64,000 nt of DNA. Origin: Amoebidium appalachense (taxonomy: Eukaryota > Ichthyosporea). The first letter of the stretch is position 1, and every line of letters begins with the position of its first letter. Positions 34,078-44,061 of the stretch are shown one piece after another. The notes under the pieces are model-generated. The model worked only from the letters and a program-made list of their open reading frames with translations, did not search any database and was not told the origin of the DNA. The translations under genes and the position numbers were made by a program. The stretch spans positions 5,952,001-6,016,000 of the forward strand of contig CAVNZM010000015.1 of NCBI GenBank assembly GCA_963693365.1. The letters are read 5' to 3'.

Positions 34078-35730
34078 TTAGCCCAAGGGAAGGGATAGGA
34101 ACTCGTGGACCCAGGAGGGGAAGGGGCAGGGCTCCGGTTGCAGGGAAGGTCGGAGTCGTCGGGCCCGGGGAAGTTGGTTACGAGAAATGGCATCGGCCAG
34201 ATGGTTGAGGGGTCCTGGTAGGTAGGATGCCTGTAACGTAAATTGGTATTGCATTTCCATGCGGGTGATGAACCGAATAAGTTTGGCCATCACGGGGTGG
34301 GGGGAAGACCGGGAGTGCAGGTCAGACACAGCACCCGTGTTGTCGCATAAAATACGGACATGGTGGGTGGACCAGGAGGGGGCCCAGAGGGCCACGGCGG
34401 CTGCGATGGCCAGGAGTTCGATGACGGAAGAACCGAGTTTACCCTCATGAGCATAGAGGGCTTGGGTGGAGGGGGACCAGGGCATGAAGAACCATTGGTC
34501 GAGCCAGTGGCCACCTAGACCCACCGATCCGGCAGCATCAGTGGCCAGGGTGGTGTATGTGGGGGGTGTGATGAGGTGCACCCCATTCCATGATGTGAGG
34601 AACTGGTGCCATTCGGCTATGTCGGCCCGGGCGGCAGCAGTCAGTCGTATGTGGTGGTGGCCGGCAAGGTGTGGGTGGGTCCGGAGAAGGGCCCATAGGC
34701 GCTGGGAGAAGGCCCTCCCGGGGGGAACCAGCTGGGCACACCAGGTGAGTTTGCCGAGGAGGGACTGGAGGTCCCGAATGGTGATGGTGGGCTTTGGGTG
34801 GGAAGTGAGGTCGAGTAGGTCCGAGAGCTTGGAAGCCGGGATTCGTGCCTCCATGGCGATGGAGTCGAATTCGATACCGATGAAGACGACACGGGTAGCC
34901 GGGCCCTGCATCTTGTCTTCGGAGATGGCAATGTGCAGCTCTCGGCAGAGTTGCAGAAAGGTGGATAGGTGACGTTGGCACTGCTGTTGTGTGGGGGCGA
35001 CTATAATCCAGTCGTCTACGTAGTGGCGGATGAGGGTAATACCGTGCTGGTGTGCCAGCCACTGTAGGGTGGCCGCGATCCGTTCCCAGATGGCTGGGCT
35101 AGATTTCAGGCCGAAGGGCAGTCTGGTTTCAACGTAAAAATGCCCTTGCCATTTGAATGCCATTAAGTGGTGGTCTTCCGGTCGGATGGGCATGTGCCGG
35201 AAGGCAGCCTGCACATCTGCCACGGCCATGTAGCAGCCGGGGCCTGCGTCGAGAATGAGTTGGGTGACATCCCGGGCGCGAATGTACTGAAGTTCGTCGG
35301 GGTAGGTGATGCTGTCATTGACACTGCTACCCCGGGGCCAGGAGAGGTGGTGGATTCGACGGTACTTGGGGGGGTTCCCTTTCTTGGTAACGGCGCCGAT
35401 GGGGGAGGAACGGTGGACGGGAAATTCGTCAAAGAATTGGGCCGGGGAGAGGGGGCCGCGCAGGTGGCCGAGGGCGACTTCTTTGGCAATATCCACCGTG
35501 ATAGCGGCAGCTGCCTCCGGGGGTGGTGGGTAGGTTGGGGCCCACCCGAGAGGTGGAGGGGCCGCGATAGCCGATGTCGACGCCGAATTCGACATCGTGG
35601 AGGAGTTGTGCGGCGAATGGTTGGTCCGGGTAGGAGGCCAGCAGTTCCCGGAGGCGGGAGGTGTCAATGTGGTGCTGGGGCAGCGGGCGGGCCTCCGGGT
35701 CTGAGCCTCGGGGGAAGGGGTGGTTAGCAA
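34078..35730 (-). CDS. RT/RNase H of copy C with a frameshifted N-terminal segment
   Basis: The catalytic part is intact and matches copy A: ADVQAAF, LPFGLKSSP, YVDD, LATDAAG, SVIELLA, LCDNTGA and HLADAIS. A one-base loss near 35,718 and a one-base gain near 35,520 (GGGGG for GGGG) put about 65 codons at the N-terminus into a different frame (PTRTNHSPHNSS in place of YPDQPFAAQLL). The downstream frame is restored, so polymerase function may survive. As in copy A, no good ATG marks the start. Confidence 0.88.
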   Translation of the reverse strand: MLTTPSPEAQTRRPARCPSTTLTPPASGNCWPPTRTNHSPHNSSTMSNSASTSAIAAPPPLGWAPTYPPPPEAAAAITVDIAKEVALGHLRGPLSPAQFFDEFPVHRSSPIGAVTKKGNPPKYRRIHHLSWPRGSSVNDSITYPDELQYIRARDVTQLILDAGPGCYMAVADVQAAFRHMPIRPEDHHLMAFKWQGHFYVETRLPFGLKSSPAIWERIAATLQWLAHQHGITLIRHYVDDWIIVAPTQQQCQRHLSTFLQLCRELHIAISEDKMQGPATRVVFIGIEFDSIAMEARIPASKLSDLLDLTSHPKPTITIRDLQSLLGKLTWCAQLVPPGRAFSQRLWALLRTHPHLAGHHHIRLTAAARADIAEWHQFLTSWNGVHLITPPTYTTLATDAAGSVGLGGHWLDQWFFMPWSPSTQALYAHEGKLGSSVIELLAIAAAVALWAPSWSTHHVRILCDNTGAVSDLHSRSSPHPVMAKLIRFITRMEMQYQFTLQASYLPGPLNHLADAISRNQLPRARRLRPSLQPEPCPFPSWVHEFLSLPLG

Positions 35731-35761
35731 GGGTGGTGTACCCTTGGGGAGATCCCGGCAG

Positions 35762-35802
<41 letters not shown>

Positions 35803-36198
35803 CAGGGCCCCGGGGGGTTAGAGTAGGGCAGCTGGGCCCAAGTGAGGGTTGGCAGGGAGGGCAGCGGGGCCCTGTGCAGGGGAATGTGCCCGAGCACGCG
35901 GGGGTGTGGGCGGACACAGAGGTAGAAGAAGGGGGGGGGGAGGGAGTGCTAGGTGAGTGTAAGGGGGGGGGGGGAGGCTCGTGGGATGGGGGGGGGGGAG
36001 TAAAATTATGTGCAGGGGCCAGAATAAACGTCTTTGTGTAGGGACATTTATTCTTGACGCGCGCGGGCGCCGTAGTTGGCCTGCGAAATTTTGTACTCAG
36101 CCCTATTGGCCCGTTCTCCCGAGCTCCGTTTCCCTGTACTCGTGTGTCCTAGCTCCTAACCCCTATGTTCTAGCTGTGTGTGTGGGTGTGCGCGTAGA

Positions 36199-37368
36199 CT
36201 AGGCATTGTGCTTGCAGTCTTTGCGGGGGTGTGTGCCAGAGCAGAGCGGGCACACGTGGGAGAAGGGGCAGGGCTGCTTAGCGCAGGACCGACCGTTAAT
36301 GTGGAAATTCCTGCAGTGCGTCGCGGGTAGATCCACGGGTCGGGCCGGTTTGGCCGGGCCGGGTTGCGGGCCAGGGCGGTTAGGGGTGTGACCCCCGCCG
36401 GGCTTGTGGGGCGGCTTAAAGCCGTCAAGACCACAGCCGGGCTTGGGGTACATGGGGCAGGCCGCGCTGGGGTGGTCGGGGAAGCCACAGCGCTGACATG
36501 CGTCCTGGATGAGCAGGGTGGGTGGCAGGAGGAGATCCTGGTGGAGTTGGGCGAGCAGGTTGGGGCACTCGATCGGAGCCCGACCCTGCTGGTGGGCCAC
36601 GGTGCGGGCGTATACGTCATAGTTGTGGATCTGGGCCCACGGGTATCGGGTGCTGAGGCGAGTGATGTGCTGAGTCCAAAGTACGTCTTTGTCCGTGGGA
36701 AGGCCGAGGTGGTGCTTGGCGGCCATGTAATGGGTCCAAGCTTGGATCCAAATGACGAGTGAACGCAGGGGAACGGGTTTGTCTTGGCGAAAAGTCTCGA
36801 TGCTGCCGTCGTCGGCCATGCGCAGATGCTGACCTTTCTTGGATGGGGCCAGGAGGGCGGCGGGGGTGAACTTATACAGGTCGACGAAACGATTGGCGCG
36901 CAAATCTGCCAGCACATCCGCGGGGGGAAGCGGGAGTGTGCCCGGCTGAATGTCGCCAGTGTTCTCACCTGTGATGGGGGGCGCGGGCAGGGCAGGCAGG
37001 TCAAGGTCAGGGCCGAGATGCAGCCCCGGGGAAACCTCCCCGGGTGTGGAGGGCGCGGCGGGGGGCGCGGGAGGGTCGCGGTTGGTGAGAGCAGCCAGGA
37101 CGCCAGCCATCTGGGTGCTGATGGCGGTGAGGGCGGCCAGGACGGCGTCTTGAGAAGTCATCTGCGGGGACGGCGGGGCCTGAGGGGGGACTTCAGGGGT
37201 GGAGGGGAGAGTAGCCGGCGGGTCCGGGTCCGTGGTGGTATGGGCCGCTGGAGGCGCGTCAGTGTCCGCGGGAGCGTTGGTCAGCCTGTGGCGGAGGTCG
37301 CTGCGGGTCAGGCGCTTAGGTGCCGCGGCAGGGGCGGCGGCTGAGGCCTGGCGCTTTTTCGGCGGCAT
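36199..37368 (-). CDS. Gag-like protein of copy C (intact)
   Basis: The 389-aa protein starts MPPKKRQ, with a Pro/Ala/Thr-rich N-terminal third and a hydrophobic, Trp-rich conserved core at about 155-265 (FVDLYKF, LVIWIQAWTHYM, YPWAQIHNYD). Zinc-binding elements follow at the C-terminus: a CX2CX4HX4C knuckle at 291-304, a CCCH-type finger (C352, C362, C367, H371) and a variant CX2CX3HX4C at 373-385. The likely role is RNA binding and particle assembly. It is the reference used here for the frameshifts in copies A and B. The start is favoured because it lies just after the A1 promoter repeat and is shared by all three copies. Confidence 0.9.
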   Translation of the reverse strand: MPPKKRQASAAAPAAAPKRLTRSDLRHRLTNAPADTDAPPAAHTTTDPDPPATLPSTPEVPPQAPPSPQMTSQDAVLAALTAISTQMAGVLAALTNRDPPAPPAAPSTPGEVSPGLHLGPDLDLPALPAPPITGENTGDIQPGTLPLPPADVLADLRANRFVDLYKFTPAALLAPSKKGQHLRMADDGSIETFRQDKPVPLRSLVIWIQAWTHYMAAKHHLGLPTDKDVLWTQHITRLSTRYPWAQIHNYDVYARTVAHQQGRAPIECPNLLAQLHQDLLLPPTLLIQDACQRCGFPDHPSAACPMYPKPGCGLDGFKPPHKPGGGHTPNRPGPQPGPAKPARPVDLPATHCRNFHINGRSCAKQPCPFSHVCPLCSGTHPRKDCKHNA

Positions 37369-37408
37369 GCTGACCGGCGTAGGGAAAGATAGGGAGAATG
37401 AAAAGGAG

Positions 37409-37757
37409 TGAAAAGGAATATATAGCTGTAAGGCTGTGGATGCTAAACACAGAAGATGTGTTTGTAGCTTGCTGATCTGCTAAAAACTGTCGTGCTTATA
37501 TACCTAAGCCTACCGATCTGAACCAATCAAAAATCGATCTAGTGATATGTGAAATCTGATCCGAGCCAATCATAACTCGGTCTAGTGATCTGTGGTATCT
37601 GATGTTTTGACTGGCTAATAGGTGCCCGTGTGCGGGCAGCCAACCGCTAACTGCTAAAACACGAAATGAAGCCTACATGGTTATGTTGGTATCGAACACC
37701 CATCCTACGTGTTTACCCAGAAAAATATTTATGTCAATAATTTCCACAAATAAAACC
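37409..37757 (-). promoter_or_regulatory. A1 terminal repeat and promoter of copy C
   Basis: The layout is the same as A1 of copy A (CCAAT-type blocks, TATATAAGCACGACAG). Just downstream in element sense, a 10-bp duplication (GAAAAGGAGT/GAAAAGGAAT) precedes gag. Confidence 0.8.
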
Positions 37758-40700
37758 TAGCTGAGAAGTTCTTCAATGAACTCACCACCAGAGACGACCT
37801 CACCCCTGAGTTCAACCGTCTTATCGAAGACTATCACTTCGGTGATAAGCTATTCCCCGACTTCGAGTCCCTCCACAACCACGTCAAGGGCATCGAGTTA
37901 CGTCAAGACCTCAAGATGCAACTCCGGAGCAACCGTGCCCACCGTGCCTCCAAGTCCAGCATGGCATTAAATGCCAGTGCTCCCCCCCGTGATCTTCCTC
38001 GCCGTGACTTACGCAACCGACTTGACCGTACCCCTGGCACGGACCTCCGAACTCGTCTCTCCCGTCAGCACACCCGATCCCGTTCCCCCCACCGGCCTGC
38101 CTTCCGGTCCACGTCTCGTTCCCCCAGTCGTTCCCGTTTCTCGGGTTCCCGTCGTTCTGATTCCCCGGCTCGTTCTAACACCCCGTCCGTGAAAGCATGC
38201 TCCTACTGCCACGAGCCTGATCACACGATCATCGATTGCCCTGAGCCGAAATGCCGTATGTCCAGACACAACCGTTCCCGTCAAGGCAGTGAGAAATCTG
38301 TCTCCTTTGCTTTCTCGGCATACAATGCTAGCTCCGTCCCCGTGTCCTCCGACCCTGCCTGGGATTCCGGGTGTAACATGACTGTCTGCCCCACCCGTGA
38401 GTTCTTCCATGACCTCACTCCCCTTCCGACACCGACTCCCGTTGCTGCCTTCAATGGCACCCCCGTCTTGGCCACCCACACCGGCCATATCGTCATCAAC
38501 ACCACCACCGACCATGGCACTGCCACCCTTACCATTGAAGCCTACTACACCCCGTCTGGCCAAGCCTTCCTCATTTCAACATCCCAAGCTGCTGCCGAAT
38601 ACATCAAGGGTGATTTGAATGATGCCTCCACTCCGTCATTCCTCTTCGACCGACTCACCGGCCGTCATCTCGTCAACCTCCGTCTCCACAACGGTCTGTA
38701 TTACTTCAAGGACTACACCATTCAACCACCCACTCGTCCTGTGGCTCTGGCTGCCACTACCAGTGTTAACCCATCCATCTGGCACCATCGTCTGGGGCAC
38801 CGTGCTATGACCAGCATCAAGGACATGGTGAAACACGACCTTGTTATTGGTCTCCCCTCGTCTGTCCTCGACTGTGATGTTCCTGATTGTCATGGCTGCA
38901 TTATGGGTAAAACCACCAAGGCTCCGTTCAAGGGTGACCGTCCTCACTCCAACATCCCCGGTCATGAATGGCATTGGGATTTTTTTGAGCCTACCACAAC
39001 ATCGTACGGAGGTTCCAAGGTTGCTCTCGTCACTGTCTGCCGTGCCTCTGGACTCGTCAAGATCTACCCGATGGCCGACCGTACAACCACCCTGGACATT
39101 CTCACAGCTCACACCAACCTCGTTGCTACCCATGCCCCCTCCAAAGTTGGTGTCTACCACTTCGACTCCGGCTCTGAGTTCACCTCCAAGGCTACCCGTG
39201 CTTTTTGCCTCTCCCAGGGCATCAAGGCCAGCTATGCTCCGGTGGACTGCCCTCAACTGAATGGCTACGTTGAACGTCGTATGCGGTTCCTACAAGAGAT
39301 TGTTTGTTGCCTCCTCCATCAAGTCCAAGATCAGTCTCTGTCCCCCAAACTGTGGGCTTAAGCCCTCCAACATGCCGCCTACATCATCAACGTCACCCCG
39401 TCCACGACTGCCAATGGTCGTACACCATTCGAGGTTTTCTACGGTGTCAAGCCCGACATCTCCGAGCTCAAAGTGTTCGGTTGCCCTGCCTACACTCATG
39501 TGCCAGCCTCTAAACGGACCAAGCTGGCCCCACCGTCAAACTCGGCATGTATATCGGCTATGATCTTCAATCACACTGCCACCGGATCTTCAACCCCACC
39601 ACCCATCGTGTCGGCCTCTTCGGTGATGTGATTTTCGACGAATCAGCCTATCTCCCGTCCGACATTCCCTCAACACTTCCGACCCCCGACACTACTGCTA
39701 CCTCGACCACCCCACCCCCCACAGTTGACACTGAAGATGATGTTTGTCTGGTGTACTCTGGCCCCCCTCCTGCCATCGTCGTTCCCCCGACACCCCCCCC
39801 CCACCGGCGCCCCTGCCCCCGTGCCCGTCCAGCCTGCCGACCCTCATCCTGCCCCTGGCAACGTCACACCCATCCGACCCGGCTCCCCCGACAACTTCCA
39901 CTCGGCCCCGTCCAGCCCGGAGGTTGCCCCCCCTGCAATTCCGAACTTCCAAGTTCCCCCCCCCCCCGTCTCCACCTCCCCCGGTTCCTGCACCCCGTCG
40001 TTCTGCCCGTCTACAGGGCAAGGTTGGACTTCAAGCCACCACCACCCTGCCAGTCCCCCCCGGTCCCCCCATCAACATCGACCAACTACCCAAACTTGTC
40101 CGTCAACTGTGTTCCGGCCCCAATGGTGACCAGGTCAAGTCAGCCCTCACTGCTGAGTATCAAGCCTACGTTGACAAAGACATCTTTGAACTTGTTGACC
40201 CTCCCCCTGGTGCTAACATCGTCGGCTTCAAGTGGATTGTCTCCGAGAAAACTCTCAACTCGGCTGGTGACACCAAGATCAAGGCCCGTGGTGTTGCTCA
40301 AGGCTTCAGTCAGCAATACGGTGTTGACTATGAGTTGATTGAGAGCCCTGTCATCCGTCCGGCTGCTCTCTGTGCTATCCTAGCTCTGGCCGTTGTTGAA
40401 GGTCATGACATCCATCAACTCGACGTGTCTACGGCCTTTCTCAACAGCCCACTCACCGAGACCATCTACATGAAACAACCCCCGGGATTCATCACCATGG
40501 CCACACTTGGCAAGGTCTGGAGACTCAAGAAAGCCCTGTACGGCCTCAAGCAGGCCTCCAAGGCTTGGTACGACTTCCTCGACGGCATTCTTCTTGCCCA
40601 TGGCCTGACCCGTACTAAGACAGACCCGTGCATCTACCTCCGGTTCTTCCCCAACAACGATGTGGTTCGGGCTGGTAACTACGTCGACGACTCCACCATC

Positions 40701-41644
40701 ACCAACACCCGGGGTTCTACTGCTGCCAGTGACCTGGCTGCCCACATCAGCAAGATGGCCAGCTGTCGTATGAGTCCATTTGACCGTATGCTCGGTGTTG
40801 ATTTTAATCACTCTGATCCCCATCACCTCCACATGCACCAGAGGTCTTACATCATGGATATCATCCACGACTTCAACCTCACCGATGCCAAGTCCAAGTC
40901 TACCCCCATCCCTGCAGGCACCACCGTCTCCCTGGCTGACTGCCCCCCCCAACCGTTCACCGTGCCCTACCGTGAGTTACTCGGCCGTCTCCTCTGGGTG
41001 GCCCGGTGCACACGTCCCGACATTGCCTATGCCATCGGCTTCCTTGGTCGGTTCAGCACCAACCCCGGCAAGACTCACTGGGACCTTCTCCGTCGTGTGG
41101 CCCGGTACCTGCTCGGCACCAAGTTGACCTTGGCATTGACTACAAGTACTCGGCCACCCAGCCCCCCATACTCGAATGCTACACGGATGCTGACTTTGCT
41201 GGTTGTGCCGACAGCAAGAAGTCTACCACCGGCTACATCATCGAGTTTGCTGGTATGCCCATCATCTGGTACTCCAAGCTCCAGCCCATAACGGCCACCA
41301 GCACCACTGAAGCTGAGCTGATTGCTCTCAATGCTGGCACCCAAGAAGTTGCTTGGGTCCGTGACCTCTTCAAGGAACTCGGCTGCCCCATGCTTGCTCC
41401 GACTCCGGTGTACTGTGACAACCAGTCGACCATTGCCATCGTCAACTCCACCGGCATCAAGCACCGTACCAAACACATTGCCGTCCGGTATCACAACACC
41501 AAGGACTACATTGCAAGTGGGGATGTGGTTGTCCACTACGTTGAGTCAGCCCACAACTTAGCTGACATCCTCACCAAACCCCTCCCCGGCCCGAGTCATG
41601 TCACCCATCGTGCTCGACTTTGTTTACCGGATATTGTGGATTGA
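37758..41644 (+). pseudogene. Copia Gag-Pol polyprotein, remainder (PR-IN-RT-RNase H)
   Basis: Domains in order: the end of Gag with zinc knuckle CSYCHEPDHTIIDC (about 38,198-38,240); aspartic protease with DSG (WDSGCN, near 38,365); integrase zinc site (HHRLGHR...CDVPDCHGC, 38,780-38,910); and integrase core with D (WHWDFFEP), D (DSGSEF) and E (NGYVERR). A TAA near 39,360 interrupts where LWAEAL would be usual. Frameshifts follow near 39,525 and in a C run near 39,795. RT carries FKWIVSEK, LDVSTAFLN, LYGLKQASKAWYD and NYVDDS. A further frameshift near 41,130 precedes RNase H (YTDADFAGC, EAELIALNAG, YCDNQS) and the end DILTKPLPG. Clearly non-functional as read, though homopolymer sequencing errors could account for some shifts. 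Confidence 0.93.
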
Positions 41645-41865
41645 CCCGTCCTACTTCAAGAGTGATTTTCTAATGTTTACTACTTACTTTATCATAATCA
41701 TTATTTCATATGTATATTGACTTTGTGGGTATGCCCACTTAGGGTTTTTATATAAGGTTTGACCTGTACCATGACTCTACTCTATCTTTCACTGGTTTAA
41801 AACCCAGTTAATCAAACCCCGACTATACACGTTATACATATTCGTTGTTTTTGCCCCGGTTCCTT

Positions 41866-42004
41866 CCCCCCCCCCCCCCCCCCCCTCCCCCCCCTCCCCC
41901 CCTCCCCTCGCCCCCTTCCCCCCCCCCCCCCTTCCCCCCCCCCCCCCCCCCCCCCTCCCCCCCCCCCTTCTCCCCCCCCCCCCCTCCCCCCCCCCCCCCC
42001 CCCC
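41866..42004. repeat. C-rich (CnT) tract between copia pol and 3' LTR
   Basis: About 140 nt of C runs broken by single T or TT, giving overlapping Gly/Glu/Arg-rich frames on the other strand. No coding value. Confidence 0.9.
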
Positions 42005-42112
42005 GGGAAAAGTACACACTTTAATTTTTTTTCCGTTTCTGTTCTCAAGTGGGGAGATTTCACTAGTTCAGTGGGGATATGATAACACAAACTTCAAAGT
42101 CTTAAGTGGGGA

Positions 42113-43037
42113 TGTTGTAATACGTAGTATTTACATATGGTAAGATCTTCTCAGTTTGTGTTATGTTTCAGTTCATATGCTTAGTGTAAATGCCACACTC
42201 CTATTATGTAAAGTGTAGCATCGATCTCCGATATGCTTGTATACTTGTAATCGTGTTGTATCGGCTTTAATCGTGTGTTGTAATATCGATTAGAATATTT
42301 ATATGTGTGTACACGGATCCACCCACTCAGGGAGAGACGTGTACATGTTCGTGTGTACATAAATATCTCTGGTTATAGTTATGCTATTACTATCTTGTTT
42401 GGTGATCTGTGCTCTCTTTTCCTTCCTCTTTCTCCTTCCTTCTTTTCTTTCCTTTCTCTCCTTGTCTTCATGTTTATAATCGTATTTCTTTTCTACTAAT
42501 ATATGTTAGGTAGATTTGTGTTACTTAATACGTGTTCATTGGACGGTAACACACTTAGGCTACACTTAGAATAGCATGTGTGTTTAGACTTCATTAATTT
42601 ACTTTAGTTTTCATGTGTTGCCGGGCTTTAACCAATCATCAAGGTTAAGTGTGATATGTCTGAGTCTTTGCAGTATGTCATAGGTTAGAACTTCCTTGAT
42701 GATGACACGAGTTGACCTTAACTAGTGTCTATGTCCTATCGTGTACGTCTCCGCGTACCGGATCTCTCTGAAAGCAATTGGTTCTTAGTGATTGGTTTCT
42801 ATTAGAGATAGATCTGATTTCCGACTGGTCGGAAATCATGTATGGATTGGACTTAGAGGAATTTCAGGTATTTATTCGAAGATCAGAATAAATTCAGTTC
42901 AGTCGTGTCTAAACATTGATGTCTGTTGTGTACACTGCTCCGATCGTTCCGTGTTTTGTTGTTGTGTGTGTCTGTGGTGTTTTTACACTGCACCACTGTG
43001 TCTCTGCTTTCATCCCAAATACTTATATGATTTAACA
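42113..43037 (+). repeat. 3' LTR of the copia element
   Basis: The 925-bp LTR begins TGTTGTAATACG and ends TTTAACA (TG...CA), follows the polypurine tract directly and is followed by the target duplication CCCAC. Confidence 0.92.
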
Positions 43038-43042
43038 CCCAC

Positions 43043-43204
43043 CCTCCCTCCCCCCTCCCCCCTCCCTCCCTCCCTCCCAACCATCCCTCCCTCCCTCCCT
43101 CCGTCCCTCCCTCCGTCCCTCCCTCCCCCCTCCCTCCCTCCCTCCCAACCATCCCTCCCTCCCTCCCCCCGTCCCTCCGTCCCTCCGTCCCTCCCTCCCT
43201 CCTT

Positions 43205-43245
<41 letters not shown>

Positions 43246-43318
43246 CACACACACACATGCACATGCACATGCACATGCACCCGTTGTAGCATAGAACCCC
43301 CCTTGTAGCATAGTATAT
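43043..43318. repeat. CCCT/CA low-complexity DNA and start of tandem unit
   Basis: This continues the block interrupted at 31,221 and matches 22,100-22,300 in reverse complement (CATGTGCATGTGCAT island). From 43,284 a fragment of the 184-bp unit (CCCCCCTTGTAGCATAG) begins. Confidence 0.85.
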
Positions 43319-43322
43319 GTAC

Positions 43323-43604
43323 TGTAAACATGGTTGTGTATATTGTCGGACAGACTACGGGAGTCGCGCCCTGTAGTTAGTCGTGCTTACTGACCAATCA
43401 AAATGGTTGGTCGGGAAGCAGCGGCGTTGTCCCACAATCGCACGGCGAACTGTCCCCTATAAAAGGCGGCAGTATCAGCCAGATCCAATCAGTCCTGGAC
43501 TCGAATCGATGAGTGCCGAGGATAAGATCCCATCTCAAGATTGATCAGATCCCATACTGTAAAAGCAATCTGCGCTGCCGCTATGATACACAACCAAATT
43601 TACA
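43323..43604 (+). repeat. TRIM left LTR
   Basis: This 282-bp LTR includes a CCAAT-bearing hairpin (ACCAATCAAAATGGTTGGT) and a TATA box CTATAAAAGGCGGC about 75 bp downstream of it, a compact promoter layout. Confidence 0.9.
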
Positions 43605-43621
43605 TTGGCGACCGCGGCAGG
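43605..43621 (+). promoter_or_regulatory. Primer binding site of the TRIM element
   Basis: TTGGCGACCGCGGCAGG directly follows the LTR end. A TGG start and a GC-rich 17-mer fit complementarity to the 3' end of a tRNA; which tRNA is not assigned. Confidence 0.7.
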
Positions 43622-43739
43622 ACCCAAGGGGGCTGTTGGTCGGAGGGCCACGCCTGTATAACTTTGGGTGGAGCCGTTCGCGGGCTGCTACGACCTTGCC
43701 GGTGGGGTGTAGCGCGCGACTCCCCAACGGGAGGGGAGA

Positions 43740-44057
43740 TGTAAACATGGTTGTGTATATTGTCGGACAGACTACGGGAGTCGCGCCCTGTAGTTAGTCG
43801 TGCTTACTGACCAATCAAAATGGTTGGTCGGGAAGCAGCGGCGTTGTCCCACAATCGCACGGCGAACTGTCCCCTATAAAAGGCGGCAGTATCAGCCAGA
43901 TCCAATCAGTTGGGAACATGCCTGGACTCGAATCGATGAGTGCCGAGGATAAGATCCCATCTCAAGATTGATCAAATCCCATACTGTAAAAGCAATCTGC
44001 TTAAAAGGGTTTAGGGTTCAATCTGCGCTGCCGCTATGATACACAACCAAATTTACA
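43740..44057 (+). repeat. TRIM right LTR with two insertions, one telomere-like
   Basis: At 318 bp it is 36 bp longer than the left LTR. About 10 bp is added near 43,910 (TTGGGAACATG) and about 26 bp near 44,000 containing AAAAGGGTTTAGGGTTC, followed by a repeated CAATCTGC. Otherwise the LTRs are nearly identical. Confidence 0.9.
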
Positions 44058-44061
44058 GTAC

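Larger units (their letters stand above)
32303..37757 (-). mobile_element. Full-length YR retroelement, copy C, nested in copia gag
   Basis: Length is 5,455 bp. The order in element sense is A1 (37,757-37,409), gag (37,368-36,199), RT/RNase H (about 35,730-34,078), YR (34,021-32,990), B1 (32,960-32,872), A2 (32,871-32,523), C (32,522-32,392) and B2 (32,391-32,303). It is nearly identical to copy A. The host copia gag frame is unbroken across the insertion apart from a shared CT dinucleotide, showing precise YR-type insertion without target duplication. Gag and YR are intact; RT has two compensating indels near its N-terminus. Confidence 0.94.
31227..43037 (+). mobile_element. Ty1/copia LTR retrotransposon, decayed, with nested YR element
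   Basis: The order is 5' LTR (31,227-31,829), a short leader and gag region, pol, a polypurine tract (42,104-42,112, AAGTGGGGA) and a 3' LTR (42,113-43,037). Flanks carry the 5-bp target duplication CCCAC (31,222-31,226 and 43,038-43,042). The pol order PR-IN-RT-RNase H is diagnostic for copia. The coding region has one premature stop and several frameshifts. YR element copy C is inserted at 32,303-37,757; without it the element is about 6.36 kb. Confidence 0.93.
43319..44061 (+). mobile_element. TRIM-like miniature LTR retrotransposon with GTAC target duplication
   Basis: Two LTRs (43,323-43,604 and 43,740-44,057), each starting TGTAAACATGG and ending AAATTTACA, enclose only 135 bp. The internal segment begins TTGGCGACCGCGGCAGGA, a typical tRNA-complementary primer site, and ends in the purine tract CGGGAGGGGAGA immediately before the second LTR. 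GTAC is duplicated at 43,319-43,322 and 44,058-44,061, and the uninterrupted target (TATATGTACATATG) is present in neighbouring tandem units. There is no coding capacity, so mobility needs enzymes from a larger LTR element. Confidence 0.93.
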
